64,000 nucleotides of DNA, from assembly GCF_018446385.1 (NCBI RefSeq), contig NC_056002.1, positions 10,178,894-10,242,893 of the forward strand. The letters run 5' to 3'. This document shows positions 43,416 through 57,700 of this stretch, in pieces (within the stretch, counting starts at the first letter, position 1; every line of letters begins with the position of its first letter). The notes beneath the pieces are model-generated. The model was not told the origin of the DNA, ran no database searches, and saw only the letters and a list, made by a program, of their open reading frames with translations. This stretch comes from Zingiber officinale (Eukaryota; Streptophyta; Magnoliopsida; Zingiberales; Zingiberaceae). The translations under genes were made by a program, and so were the position numbers.

Positions 43416-43669
43416 AAAAAAATATATCGAGTCTATTGAAGATTGTCACTGTCGCCATTTTTTAAGATGTCTCTTTAGGATTATCACATACCTTAGTCTA
43501 GAGTGTCATGTTGTTGAAGTTTCTTTGTTTCTACTTTAATCATCGCCATGTTCCTCACATGTCTAGTTTTTTTTTTTTGTGAAATTGTTTATTTATGCAA
43601 CGTGCTAGATATAACATAGTCTCAAATGGGAGGAACGGTAGAGTTCATGGCCATCCATTTATGCAATAT

Positions 43670-44760
43670 TGTAATCTGCTGCGACAGCGACGTAGACAAG
43701 CAGCGAAGAATCGAGGCCTGAGGGACGAGCAATCCTACTATCTACTGCGACGTTGAGACCGGGTAAACTACCGAACCTAAAGCAGTTCTAAGCAACATTG
43801 TAGTTTCCCAGCCGGATCTAGGTATCGTTTCGCTTGTGCTTATTTCGACGGGATTCTTTTCCCTCAAGCAAGTCGTGAATGGGTAGAGATTCAAAACGTA
43901 GAAAGAAAAGATTACTTACTTTTTCAGGGCCCTGCAACAACAGGTCGAATATCTAAATGACACACATACCATAGTCGTAAATGGTGTACCATTTACTCTT
44001 TTCATTCACGACTCTAGCTTATGAATAACCCTAAAGACCATGAACTCTACTCATAAGAAGATGCAGTCGTTCATTCCAGTCCATGAAGATATTCGACTGT
44101 AGCGGATAGCCATTCACTCTAACCATTCACGCGACGGAAGAAGATGGAGGATCCAGAATCACTTGTTAGGGAATGGGGAAAGAGTAGAGTCTAGAGTCTG
44201 TCTGCTCTGAGGAAGGAATATCTCCTCAACTCAGGATTTCTATAGCAGAATGGAATGGATATAGTTTTCGCTTTGACAAGGAAGGATTCATTCTATCTAA
44301 TAGTTGTTTGAAGTCCGTTCAAACCTCTTCTATCTGTATAAGAGAGAGACTCAATAAAATACAATCGTCTTATTCTGTATATGAGATTGATATGCGCGGG
44401 CCTCTATCTATATGAAGGTTGGACGAACTTGGATACTGATTCTAGAATGAAGATAACCTGTGTCAGATAGAATTGACATTGATCCCATGTCTTTATTGCC
44501 TAAAAAGCCTCTTCCCATTGATACTTAGAAAGCCCGCCTTAAGGAACGTGCGTGGGCAGATAAAAGAACTAGAAAGCCCCTCGACTAGTCAATTAATTCA
44601 AGTTCTTTTGGTTGCGTACCTTGACTTGACCTTCCTTAGCCAGCTAGTCCACGGATCCGGTATACTTTCGTGGATCTTCCAAATGATCTCTGACAAGAAT
44701 AGTCGAGCCCTCTTCTTGGAAAAGTGTGAAAAGAGCTCAATCGCATCCGTCTGACATCCA
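43670..44760. other. Possible organellar (mitochondrial) DNA insert
   Basis: This kilobase has a more even base composition than its surroundings and word use that reminds me of plant mitochondrial spacer DNA. It has no transposon ends and no convincing gene. This is an impression, not a match. Confidence 0.25.
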
Positions 44761-45448
44761 AATGCTTAAGAGATTGCGATCAAATATCTATGATCAGCTT
44801 GAGGGTTATTTGAGTTACTAAGAGTTAATAATTATTTGAGTTACTAAGAGTCACTAGTATGGATTTGATCACACATGAGGTATTATTTTATAGCATGTTA
44901 TGTTTTTATCCGATATATGTAATAGTCCACTTTTAGGAATAACAATATAATTTTCTCTCTGCCAACTAAATGAATAATGGAATCAAATTAAGATTAAGTG
45001 TGCTTCCAGAGTTGATACAGTTGGAGAAAACTTGAGAGTAAAATAATATTTTATATCAATGTTGAATAAGTAATCCAGGCGTGAGTTTACTAGCCTATTC
45101 AGTATTGCCGTTTATAGAGAAGATCATGTTCTCTTCTCTCAAGGACGCTAGAGATTGGTGGATCTATTGTAATTGCCTGCGAAGTACTGCTCACCCATGG
45201 ATGGTCCCGTGTGTATGGCATTGCCTCAAGTTTACTTTTTACACTCAGCAGCATTTGCATTAATTCAACAGTTATCTAGGATACCTTATGACGCACTGAG
45301 GCTGTTCAAAAGATAGACTTGGATGTAAATATTTTATTGTCAGTAAGTGAGGATTTGGAAGCAAGCATGCCTCACTTATGCTTAAAAATATGTTGTATAA
45401 CGATGAAGCCTTATTGTTTACTTGGTGACAATTCTCTTCCTTTTTCAG

Positions 45449-45787
45449 ATGGACCGCGATGATCATGCTGAATATATTTCTGGATACCATGTGAAGCCAG
45501 GGCAAGAAATCCCTTCAGAATTAGACAGTCTTTCTCAGCCAAAGGGGGATTTGTCATCCCATCTTCAGCATACTGGGCCTGTAGAACAACTGAGCAGAAC
45601 TGGATCTCCTGGCGCAATAACAACCATGATTGGGTCTTCAGTATCCTTATTGCGTTCTACAGGCCCAAAATCTACAAAAGGAAATAACAGAGGTGATTTA
45701 GCAGATTCTGCGAACATATTGAATCTGAAACCAAATTCTTCTTCCCGATGTAACTTTTCTGGTGAAGCTAACCGACATGTTCACAAG
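45449..45787 (+). CDS. ECT-like gene, first visible exon
   Basis: 113 codons from ATG after a strong pyrimidine tract and CAG to the donor 'cacaag|gtataa'. Polar, Ser/Gly-rich, unstructured sequence without a known domain. The frame stays open to 45422, so the ATG choice is an inference. Confidence 0.75.
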
Positions 45788-48700
45788 GTATAAATTGTGT
45801 TTCTACAGTTTTACAAACTTAATTTTAGTTTCTGTCACTCATCATTATGCTGCTGTATTTGCTTATAGTGCTTCACATAATACAATGTTGAGTAGTATGC
45901 AAGGCAAACAGTTGATTATTTGCCCACAGAGCTAAACAGTTGAATAAGTGGTTATATTAAAATTTAGAATATTGTACGTATCTTCTGTGTCTTTGATGTG
46001 CACAACCGGTTTATCTAATAATGTTCTAGTTGATGTACATATTGTACATATTAGGCACATTCATCTATTAGTACAGACAACTATTCAGCGTATCCCAGTT
46101 TAATAAGTAAAGGTTGTACATTAGTTGACATTCAGTTTTTCAAATCAAGATTGTTTATACAGTTTGGCTTTTGTGTCTTATGCATTTTGCCTTCTAATCA
46201 AAGCTCTTGGTGTTTCAATCTCTTCTTTGAAGCTAAAACACTTCATATTTGTCTCAGGCTCAAAATCTGACTTCTCGTTCTCAGTCCATTGAAGCCATTC
46301 GAGGTCATTATAACTCACAAACAATCACTTCAATTTCTCATGAGCGACAGGTTGGGCTTCTTAATAAACAAAATCATACTAAACCAATAGGGACCAAAGA
46401 GACTGTCTTTGGCTATCAAAAGTTTGGAAGGAGTAGTAATTATGGATCATACAGAAACACTCGAGATTCAAGTGAGAATGTTTGGGGTCCACGGGCTAAC
46501 AGAGACACATACAAGAGGTCTTTTGGCTCAACGAATGGAAAATTGTATGCAAATCAGCTTGTGTGCAGAAATAAATATAATAAGCCAGATTTTCAGAGTA
46601 AACATGACAAGGCCAAATTCTTCATGATAAAGTCATTTAATGAAGATGATATTCACAAAAGCATCAAATATAATGTGTGGACAAGTACTCCACTAGGTAA
46701 TGAAAAGTTGGATGCTGCATTTTGGGATGCACAGGGATTAATGGAGAAGGGTTCAAAGTGCCCAATTTTCCTGTTCTTCTCTGTGAGTAACTAGACCAAT
46801 ATTTTTTTGAAAAACATTTACATTTAGATTCTGTAATGTTTTTCAACTAAAAACAATTTCCCTTCATACATCTTTAGGGATTAGACATGCCACAGGGCAT
46901 AACTTAGAACAGTTTGCTAATAATTATTATATTGTATTGCATCTTGTTCTATTATTAATCCTGCCATAATTAATTTTCTATATTGTTTGAATAATTTTGC
47001 TTCTGCAACCACATTTCCATTACCTGATTTCTGTCTTGATTCTTTTTCTATATGAATTGCATATAACTTGTCTCAGAATTATCTTTTTCATTAATGAGAC
47101 TCCATTTCTTCTTTTTAGTTTAAACAAAGCTTATAGGGTTCAGATAAAGGTTATCAGTATTGCTTAGATGATTCTCTGATTGAGTACTCATGGTTCATTC
47201 TTGTCATTGATTACAGGTTAATTCCAGTGGCCAGTTTGTTGGGTTGGCTGAGATGCTTGGACCTGTTGATTTTAACAAGAACATGGATTTCTGGCAGCAG
47301 GAAAAATGGAAAGGATTTTTGCCACTCAAATGGCACATTGTAAAAGACATACCAAACCAAATGTTTCAGAATATTACACTTGAAAACAATGGAAACCATC
47401 CTGTAGTTTTTAGCAAGGACACTCAGGAGGTATTACTTTCCCAAAATTTTATAAACATAAAAATAAATGTCCTTGTTTTGAAACCCTTTCAGATATGAGA
47501 AGCATCTGATTAATTAAACAACTTAATCTAGAACTGCATGTAGAAACTTTTTAATACTTGTATAAACTGTAACATTGGAATTTACCATTTCTAATTGACA
47601 GTCTTCATTTGGAACAAGTTATTTCAGGTTGAGAAGGTTAATAGAGAACGTTAATTGCAAAATAAATTATAATATGTATTTAAGATGCCAACGGTAATCT
47701 GCACAAGTGGTTTTGGTTATTAGAGATTTCCTCGAGAGAACCCTTTTTAAGTTAGTGAGGGCAAAATAGAAATATTATATTGTATCGTATTTATTAAGAG
47801 ATAATTGTTGCACTATAATGTATAATATAAAAGATTGGGTCATAACATTTGATTACTAAATACTCACGTGAAATTAAATTCGTAACACATATAATTGTTA
47901 GCTCTAATAATTCCAACACATTCCTTGGAGTTGGAGCATAATATTGGATGCCCAACTTGTTACATCAAATAAAAGCTATTGCGAAAGTAATAAATAACTG
48001 ATAAAAATGCTCGACTTAGATGAAAACTGAAATATTGTTGTAGTGGTTCAGAAACTTGATGGTTGATTATGCTCTCAAATGATCTTCAATGAGAAAAAGT
48101 TGACAGTTGGACCTTTTGAACATGCAAGTTGATCAGCTCTTCAAATAATTGAAACAATCTTTACCCTTAGCTCATTGAAACTGAAGACTGAGAGTTTGAA
48201 GTTTAAGAATGTAAAAGATCATGCATATGAAATAACGAAAAAGACAAACTCAAGATGTTAATTGATGGTGAAATTTGAACATTTAACTTGAGGTGAAGAG
48301 GAAAGGATTTTCCTTGTTACTGCAACTTTTCTTTTTATCCAGATGTGCCTCTGCCTTTATGGATTTTGCGCTTCTGTTAAAATTGCCCCTTCTTTTATTT
48401 CTTTAAATAGGAATATGCTCTTTTTGAAACAGAGAATTTCTTCCTTTTCGTTGCCAAATCTGATCCAACTGAAGGCAGCGAAGAACCATCTTTGAATTCA
48501 AATTTTTTAGTTCAATAAAAGTTGACAAACATCGTCTTTTGCTTGTCCTTGCCTTCAGTCAAAGAGTTGATCGTGTTTGAGTGGGTGAAACCATTGAAGA
48601 TGGTGAAAATATGGATTATAAGGATGGTGGAGACTAGAGTAATTACAGAACTGGTGATGGCGCATAAGGTGGTTTGGATATTGCAAAAGAACAAACTTAA

Positions 48701-51700
48701 GTGAATCTGGATGATGCTTGACCATGGAGGATGATTAAGAGAGAGGTAGATCATGACAGATCCGATAATTAAAGTGAACATGTTGAGGCAGAGGATGCAA
48801 GCTTTAGAGTAGGCATGGAATGCCTTATCAATATTGTTGGTGCAAGCTTCCTTGGGTCAAGGTTAATCAGGTTAACTAAGCTCGGGTTGACACGAGCTTG
48901 AGTTTCGATGTTTGGACAATATGTGTGAATGAGAAGTCAAGTAGGTCAAGGTTGACCGGAGACTTGACTGGCAAAGTCATAACTAAAAGTTAGACAAACA
49001 AGAAGTCCTAATTAGAGGTTAGGCAAATGGAAGTCCTAGTGGGTCTAAAGTGGATTAGCAGGGAGCTAAACACTTGGCACGAGAGAAGTCCTAGTTGGGA
49101 ACTAGGTAAGGGAAAGTTCAAGTTGGTTAAGGGTTGATCTAACACTTGGTAAAGAAGTCCTGGTAGGTCAAGGATGATTGTATGCTAGGCAATGGGAAGT
49201 CCCAACAACTCATGGAAGGCTTCAGGTTTGGGCAAAGGAACCCTAAAACCAGGTTTAGGGGATTAGGGCTGGGCAATCGATTGGGTAATCGATCAAGCCA
49301 AAGTCAATCGATCAGGTAATCGATTGAGAGTTTTTCCTCACAAAACAGAAAGATTCTAGATCAATTGGGTAATTGATCAAGGACAAAGTCAATCGATCAA
49401 GTGATCGATTGAGAGTATTTTTTCATAAAAACAGAAAGGTTCTGGATCAATTGGGTATTGATCACGATTATCTCCAATTGATTGGAGTGTGATTTTCGTG
49501 AAACATAGTGTGCTGAATCGATTAGGAAGATGCCCAATAGATTGAGTTGTTTGCGAAGAGACCGAATCGATTGAGAGTTTGACTAATCGATTGGTAAGAG
49601 TTCGCAAGCGAACAGTAGACTTTTGAAGCAATTGGTCAATCGATTAGAAGTTGCTGAATTGATTGATATGACTCACCAATCGATTTGAGGTTTGAAAAAA
49701 GAGTTGTTTTACAGGTGTTCGAATGGTCGACTGACATGACAATCGATTGGGGAAAAGTTGAATCAATTGGCGGCGTCAAGTACCCTAGAGAAAAGGGTTT
49801 TCGCAAAGGTTTGAAGGCACGGCTTGAAATCACTATTCACGCCAATTCTTGAGGGTTTGGAAGAAAAGTGTTACTACACTTCTAAGCATCAAGAGGCTAT
49901 TCCAAGTAAGAAATGGGCAAGCAAAGCAAAGTTCATTGTTGTAATTGTTTTCGATTTCTTATGTAACCTAGGTTGCATTTCTTGTATTCAAGTTTGTACA
50001 AGGCTTCTCCACCTTCGGGAAAAAGGTTTCATAGTGCATCTGTAAGTGAAGAGTGGACCCTTGGATTAGTCATTTCAAGGAGGTGAAGACCAAGTAAAAT
50101 CCAATAAATTAGCATTTGCTTCAAGTTTCCGTTGTAGCAAATTATCAACGAAGTGATTGTAGATAATCACCCCCCTCTAGCTCTCTACATGTCTTAACAA
50201 GTGGTATCAGAGCGAGGCTACTCTTCATTGGACTAATCGCTGAAAGAAGCAAGGGCTAGAGGAGAAGAAGAGGAAGTTGAAGTTTTGAGCCCTAAATTTC
50301 AACAAGTGAAAAGACTATTCATCAAAGGAGCTCAACTTGGAAATAGAATTCTGAGATAGATTCAGATATGACATCTGAGTGCTTCCACCTTTCGGATTGG
50401 GAGGCTTCGACCAATGGAAGGCTAGGGTTGAGAATTTCTTCTTGATGAACATTGAAGAATGGTTCATCTTAATGGAGGGATTTGAAGCCCCAGTTGATGG
50501 TCAAGGAAGACTCCTCAAGAAAAAGAAGTGGACCAAGGAGCAACTCCTAAAATCCGGGACAAACGACAAGGTAACCAAAATTTTGGTTAATTTAATCCCT
50601 AACTACATCTTGTGTAAATTAGGGGATTACAAGAGTGTAAATGAATTATGGAGCAAATTGGCTAAGCTCCATGAAGATTTATCCTCAACGGAATGTAACG
50701 AGAGAGGCAAAGAGGGAAAGTCTTTGTTTCATATACAAGAGGATTCGGAGGTTGAGAGATGTTCAACATCCGAGGAGGAAATTGAAGAAGCATTCACCTT
50801 AAGTATTAAGGGAGAGAGACCATTGACACCGGAACGAGAAGAAGTCTCGACATCCAAAACAATGGAGAAGAATTGTGCTCAACTTATACAAGTCAAGGGA
50901 GTAAAAATTGCGAAGGTATATCAGCTTCAATTTACAAAACTAAGTCACATCATATGCTTTGAGTGTAGGAAGAGTGAACATTACCAGAGTAAGTGTCCCA
51001 ATTTGATGAAGAAGAAGACTCAAATGACTCTCAAGATGAAAGAGAAGCCAAAAGAGGTCAGTCCCATGATACGAAAGGACAAGGAGCACATTGTGTATTT
51101 CTCTTACAATAATGTCCAAAGGGAAGGAATTCGACCAAGAATAAAGGAAGAAGTTTAAGTCAAAGGGGAACCTCCAAGGGCAAAACAACGGTACCACTAG
51201 TTAATGGCAAGGTTTAAAATCTTGACCCATGCCGTGGTTTTTGTCTCAGACTGGAACGATACAGTTTCTGTATCATATCGTGTCGTGCCGATATAGTTTC
51301 AATAGTTTTTAAATATAAATATAAATATATATATTAATATTTGATTATTAAATATATTTTATATTTTGAGATGTTGAATTTATATTTTAATATTTTCTCA
51401 TAAGATGAACTCCGCCCATGATGACCGGTCATGGCCGGTCCCAAGTCCGGATAAAGGAGGAGGGTTGCGTTAGGTTGCCAGCCAAACTATGACAAATATT
51501 CAATGAATGAATTCATTAAACTATTGTGCTAATGCTAGGTTGTTCCCCGGAAGGAACGCGTTGCAAGGTCTGACTGTAATGTTTCGGCAAGGACCGCTAC
51601 ATCTCCAGAACTCGGGTGTAGTGATAAATATGCAAGAGTTCGCGTTACAGGGTCCGACTGTAACGTCTCAGCAAGGACTGCTACATCTCCATAAGAACTT

Positions 51701-54700
51701 GGGTGTAGTGTTAAATAGACAAGAGTTCTCACACCATAGGTTAGATAAGAACAAATATGATAGGAAAACTAATAATCTAAGATTTGAAACATGGAATATA
51801 GGAACTCTCACTGGTAAATCAATGGAGGTAGTAGATATGATGATTAGGAGAAAAATTAGTATTTTGTATGTACAAGAGACAAAATGGACAGGCGAGAAGA
51901 CAAAGATGATAGAGAACTCGGGTTTTAAGTTATGGTATATTGGAAAGAGTAAAGCAAGAAATGGAGTGGGTATCATTGTAGATAGTTTGTTAAAGGACGA
52001 AGTTGTAGGAGTAGTTAGAAAAGGGGATAGAATTATAGCCCTTAAGATAATAGTGGCGAAAGAAACTATGAACATAATTAGCGTATATGCACCACAAGTA
52101 GGATTAGATGAAGCTACCAAATCAAGGTTTTGGGAGGACTTAGATGAAATATTACAAAATATTCCACCAAATGAAATGATTTTAATAGGAGGTGATCTAA
52201 ATGGGCATGTCGGAGTGAAAAATGAGGAATATGAGAGAGTACATGGGAGTTATGAGTTTGGAACGAGGAATGAGGAAGGGAAAACTATATTAGATTTGCG
52301 ATAGCATATGACCTTATATTAGCTAATACGTTTTTTAAGAAAAGAGAAGAACACTTAGTCACATTCAAAAGTGGGAATAATAAATCGAAAATTGACTTTC
52401 TTATGGTTAGGAAGAAGGATAGAAAGATTTGTAAAGATTGCAAAGTCATCCCTGGAGAAAGCTTAACTACCCAACATAGGGTAGTAGTGTTGGATATACG
52501 CCTCAAACATAGTATCAATAGAAAGAAAATATATACAATTCCTAGAATTAAGTGGTGGAAGTTAAAGGATGGGAAACAAAATATATTTAAGGAGAAGGTA
52601 GAAATACAAGCATTAGGTGAAATATACGATAACTCTAATACATGGGATAAGATGGTATCAAAGTTGAAAATAGTAGCTAAGAGTGTACTCGGTGAGTCAA
52701 AAGGACATGCATCACTAAGCAAAGAATCTTGGTGGTGGAATGAGAAAGTACAAGAGAAAGTGAAGGAACTGAGAGATTTAAATATTTAGGATCATTTTTA
52801 CAAAATGATGGAAGGATTGAGAGAGATGTCTTACATAGAATACAAGCAGGATGAGTGAAATGAAGGGGAGCGTCGGGTGTTTTATGTGACCGTAAAGTAC
52901 CTCTTAAACTTAAAGGTAAATTCTATAAAATCGCAGTTAGACCTGCTATGTTATATGGAGCTGAAGGTTGGGCTATGACTCGAGTACATGAGCAAAAGAT
53001 GAGAGTTGCAGAGATGAGAATGTTAAGGTCGATGTGTGGACATACGAAGATGGATAAAATAAGAAATGAGAGCATTAGAGAGAAAGTCGGAGTTGCATCT
53101 ATTGAGGAAAAACTCCGAGAGACACGTTTAAGATGGTACAGACATATACTTAGACGACCAATAAATGCTCCAGTTAGGCGATGTGAAACTATGATAAACA
53201 TGCATATCAAACGAGGAAGAGGAAGACCAAAAAAGACTTGGTTAGCAACAATAAAATAAGATAAAATTTATTTAAATATAGATGATGATATAATAGGAGA
53301 TAGAGCTCAATGACGTAAAAAGATTCATACAGCCGACCTCACCTAGTGGAAAAAGGCTTTGTTGTTGTTGTATTTTCTCATAAGATGATGCCTAATAAAT
53401 TTTTATAAAAAATATTTTTAAAAATAAGTAATTCTTAAAATTCAAAACAATTTAAAATTATAAAAATAATTATAAAATTATTTGAAAATTTTAAATTATT
53501 TTTTTAATGTATTTGTAAATTTTATATTTTAAAAATGATTAAGAATTATATATTTTTTTAAATTTTTTTAGATTTTTTAAATTTATGTTTAATTTTAAAA
53601 TTATTTTTAAAAAAATTAAATTATGTTATAAAATATTTATTAAAATTTAAAATTATTTTAAAATTTTGAAATAATTTTTAATATTTTATAATTATTATTA
53701 ATAATAGTTTATTTATAAAAAAATTAAAAATTAACAAAATAAAAAAACTAAAAAAATTGTGGTTGTGGTGATCCACGGAGACCATCGCTACACGCGATCC
53801 TTGTGGAGGGTTTTAGGAATATATAATATTTTATTAAAATTTTAAATTAGTTTTTATATATTTTAAAAAATATATTTGATTATTTATTTAAATTAAAGAT
53901 AATTAGATCATTAAAAAAATAATAACATAACTAATAAATAAATAATTTATTATATATTTTTAAAATTAAAATAAATAAAATATTTAATTAATTAGATAAT
54001 GTTATTAGTCTTTCATTAAGCCTTTTTGAACTATCCTCATCCACCTTGCGAATTGTTTTTATTTAAAAAATATTTAATTAAAAACATAAAATCGATCGCG
54101 ACCCCAGGCGCAACTGCGGGGTCGTGCGTCCCTCTGACGCGGTCGCGGGGTCGCGTGGCCCCTTCAACGTAGCTGTGAGGGTTGCGTAACCCCTCTGGCG
54201 CGGTTGCGAGGGTCGCAGGACCCCTCCGGCGCGACCGCGATGGTCGTGACGCCCCTCCTGTGTGACTTTGGGCGTCGTGACGCCCCTCTTGCGCGGCTGC
54301 GGGCGGTGCGACGACCCTCTTGAGTGTAGCCGCGGGTGTTGCGACACCCCTCTTGCGCGGCCGCGAGCGTCGCGACGCCCGTTTGACGCGGCCACGGGTG
54401 TTGCGACGCCTCCGCGGCTTCCACTAGGACTGGTGCTGGATTTGTGCCTATGCTTGTCGGTCAGCGGAATGAAATGTTTCGCCTGTTTCAACTGGCTCGG
54501 CACAAGATCTCAATCCGTAGTTAATGGTACTTCTTTATTTTATGATAACAAGCATGTTAGAAATAATTTTTATCATCTTAATATTAGTTATCATGAAAAT
54601 AGAAATTATGATAATTCTAAGGAAAATTATAAATCATTTCATACTAGAACTACCTTACCTAAGTATAGTAAGGTAGAAAACCATTTAGGCAAAAACTCTA

Positions 54701-57700
54701 AGAAAATTAGACATATGTCTAAAAAGACAAACATCAAAGGCAATAAGGAAAAATCCAAGTTTGAGGATTTAAGGATGAGAAATCAAGACTTGAGGCAAAT
54801 ATTTGATAAATTAGAGAAGCCCCTTAAGAAAATGACAAATGAAGTTATAGGGTCAACAAAACAAAACCTAGGGTTAGACAAGATTCATTCAATGTTAAGA
54901 GAGGTTTGGGATACAAATCAAATGCAAAAAAGAATGTGTCATTTTACCATAGAGTTTCACATAGGTATGGAACTAGCTTTAGATCTAAAAGTCAAGTCAA
55001 GGTTTCAAGAGAAGTTATCCCTAAAGTTAACCTTGAGAAGACTAACATGACTAAGACTTCTAAGAAATCTAAGAAAGTTATTAAAAAGTTTACAAGGGAG
55101 GTTATCCCTAGAGTTGACTTTAAAGTGACTAAGACCTCTAAGAAGTCTAGGAAATTCATCAAAAAGGTGTCTAGGAAGTTATCCTTAGTAAAGACCTAGA
55201 ACATCCAAGGAGTACCAATAGATTTTGAGTTCCTATGAGTGTGTTCGCTACACCCTAGGTGGGTTAGAGTGTGTCAACTATAATGGGAAGGGTAATTAAC
55301 CCAACAATGGTGAAGTTGACACTTTAGGGCATTTTCATGGTATTGCGATACCTTAAAAAAGAGAAATTGATCTTTACTCTTGAAGAGTAAAAGTGTGTCA
55401 ATCAAAATTTCTAAGAATTGAGCTTGATTAAATTGACACAAATATAATAGAATTCAAAGAAATGTCAAGTTGTGTGGCATTTTCTAAAGAGATGAGGGCA
55501 ACTTAGGTTTATTTTCAACTTAGTGGTTAGTTGATGATACTCTTAGATAGAAAATTTAGGTATTTTCTTTATGCTAAAATTACCATGATTGGGTGCCCTA
55601 TCATATGTCATGACATCATGATATACACATTGAAATTACATCTTATCGTGATATTTAATACATGTCATATCATACATGCATCATTATTTATGAGAGTCTT
55701 TCTTTTAAAAGTATACATTTGATGTATGTTATGATCATTATCATGCATAAATTAATAATTCATTGTAATTAACGACAATGACGTTAATTGACATCCTATG
55801 TTGGATGATCAAAGTTTAAATGCCTAGTTAAAAATGCATGATCTCTTAGTTTAGGGAAAACTTAATTTACATCTCATAAAAAATCATAAGGTTGACTTGT
55901 ATGTGTATTGAGACACATTAAATACAAATGATATGTTAGGAAGATGAATAAAACTCAAGATGTTGATTTAGTGCATCTTTTTGAGTTTTAGTATCATCAA
56001 AACAAATGATTATGTGAAGTCCAATCAGGGGGAAAACAAATGTATAAGTCATGTGCACGTAGCCCAAAGATCATGGTTGGAAATTGTTTTATAAAATCAT
56101 TTCAAAATTATTTTGGAAAACCTGGGTGAAGTTTATTTATTGATAGGAGTCACTATTGATTAGTTAGACACTAAGATTGAAGCATTGAGATTTTTAATGA
56201 TTTCTAATTTTGTGTCAATCTTTAAAAATGAGATATATTTTCATGGAAAACTATTTTTCCTTGATAGTATATGATATAAGTAATGTCTACATAAAATTTC
56301 ATGATTTTTCAATAATTGTAGAATTATTTATGAGTTTATGAAATTGAATTCAGAAATAAAAAACTTCAATCGATCGGGTGACATGGCATAATTGATCAGG
56401 TGATCAATTGATAGTGAATTTTTAACGAGCAGAAGCTCGTTGGATCGATCAAGTGATCGATTGAGAGTGGCGTAATTGATTAGCATGGCCATAATCGATT
56501 AGTATCTAAAACCAATCGATTGACGATGTTGTTTTCGACTGGAATAGTCGTTAACCCTCTGAAATACTTGTATAAGTATATCAGGCTAATTTTCTTGGTG
56601 AAAATGAAAAGGGGGTGGTTTATGGTGAAAAATGTGGAGTTAAGAGGGGGAAAAGGGGGGGGGGGGGGTTAGATTTAAGATTGAATCTCTAACCTCATGA
56701 CTTCATCTTGAGTTTTCCTAATGATTTAGGAAATTAAAATCATTGTTGGTGCAATGATAGAAATTGGAGCATGCTTGAGGGGGAGGTTTGGCTAAAATGC
56801 ATAATTTTTTTATGATATGGATGAGGATACAATGGAAGGTTGGAAACTTTCATTGTGATGAATGCTCAAGGTTGAACATATGAGACAATGAAAGGCATGA
56901 GATTTTCATTGGGTCCCTTTGAACAAATTGACTATCGGGGAGAGTTTTTTATGTGTCAAAGGAGGAGAAATATGGGGTTTAGGTTAGAAACTATCATTCA
57001 TGCTTTGGCATGGGATGAAGATGGAAGTTGGGCTGATGGGTTAGTCTAACTTAAACATATTGTCAAATATTAAAAAGGGGAAAATGATTGATGTAATCTT
57101 CCTTGGGTTAAGGTTGACTAAGTTCAGGTTGACTCGAGCTTGAGTTTTGATGTTTGATGTTTGGATAATATGTGTGAATGAAAAGTCAAGTAGGTTAAGG
57201 TTGATTGGAGACTTGACTACAAAGTCTTAATTGGAAGTTAGGCAAACGAGAAGTCCTAACTGGAGGTTAGGCAAATGGAAGTCTTAGTGGGGCTGGGCAA
57301 ACCTAGTTGGGAACTAGGTTAAGTCCAAGGTGGGTTTGCTGGGAGCTAAACACTTTGCATAAGTAAAGTCCTAGTAGAACTAGGCAAACTTAATTGGGAA
57401 CTAGGTTAAGTCCAATGTGGGTTAGCTGGAACTAAACACTTGGCACAAGTAAAGTCCTAGTGGGACTAGGCAAACCTAGTTGGAAATTAGATTAAGTCCA
57501 AGGTTGATTAGCAAGGAGCTAAACACTTGGCACGAGAGAAGTTCTAGTTGAGAACTAGGCAAGAGAAAGTCCAAGTTGGTTAAGGGTTTATCGAACACTT
57601 GGTAAAAAAAGTCTTGGCAAATCAAGTTTGACTGTATGCTAGACAACAGAAAATCCCAACAAGTCATGAAAGGCTTCGGGTTGGGCAAAGGAACCCTAAA

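Larger units (their letters stand above)
51409..53370 (+). mobile_element. RTE-clade LINE with internal deletion
   Basis: A perfect 18-bp target duplication (TATTTTCTCATAAGATGA) at 51391-51408 and 53371-53388. The 3' end is a (TTG)n tail, typical of plant RTE LINEs, not poly-A. It carries the apurinic endonuclease and the extreme C-terminus of the ORF, with the RT catalytic part absent. A duplicated segment of about 100 bp occurs at 51540-51735 in the 5' region. Confidence 0.93.

Noticed and set aside
45081-45263. Possible upstream coding exon of the ECT-like gene
   Set aside because: No resemblance to ECT N-termini and no convincing splice borders.
54078-54503. Arg-rich frames on both strands
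   Set aside because: Products of the GC-rich tandem repeat.
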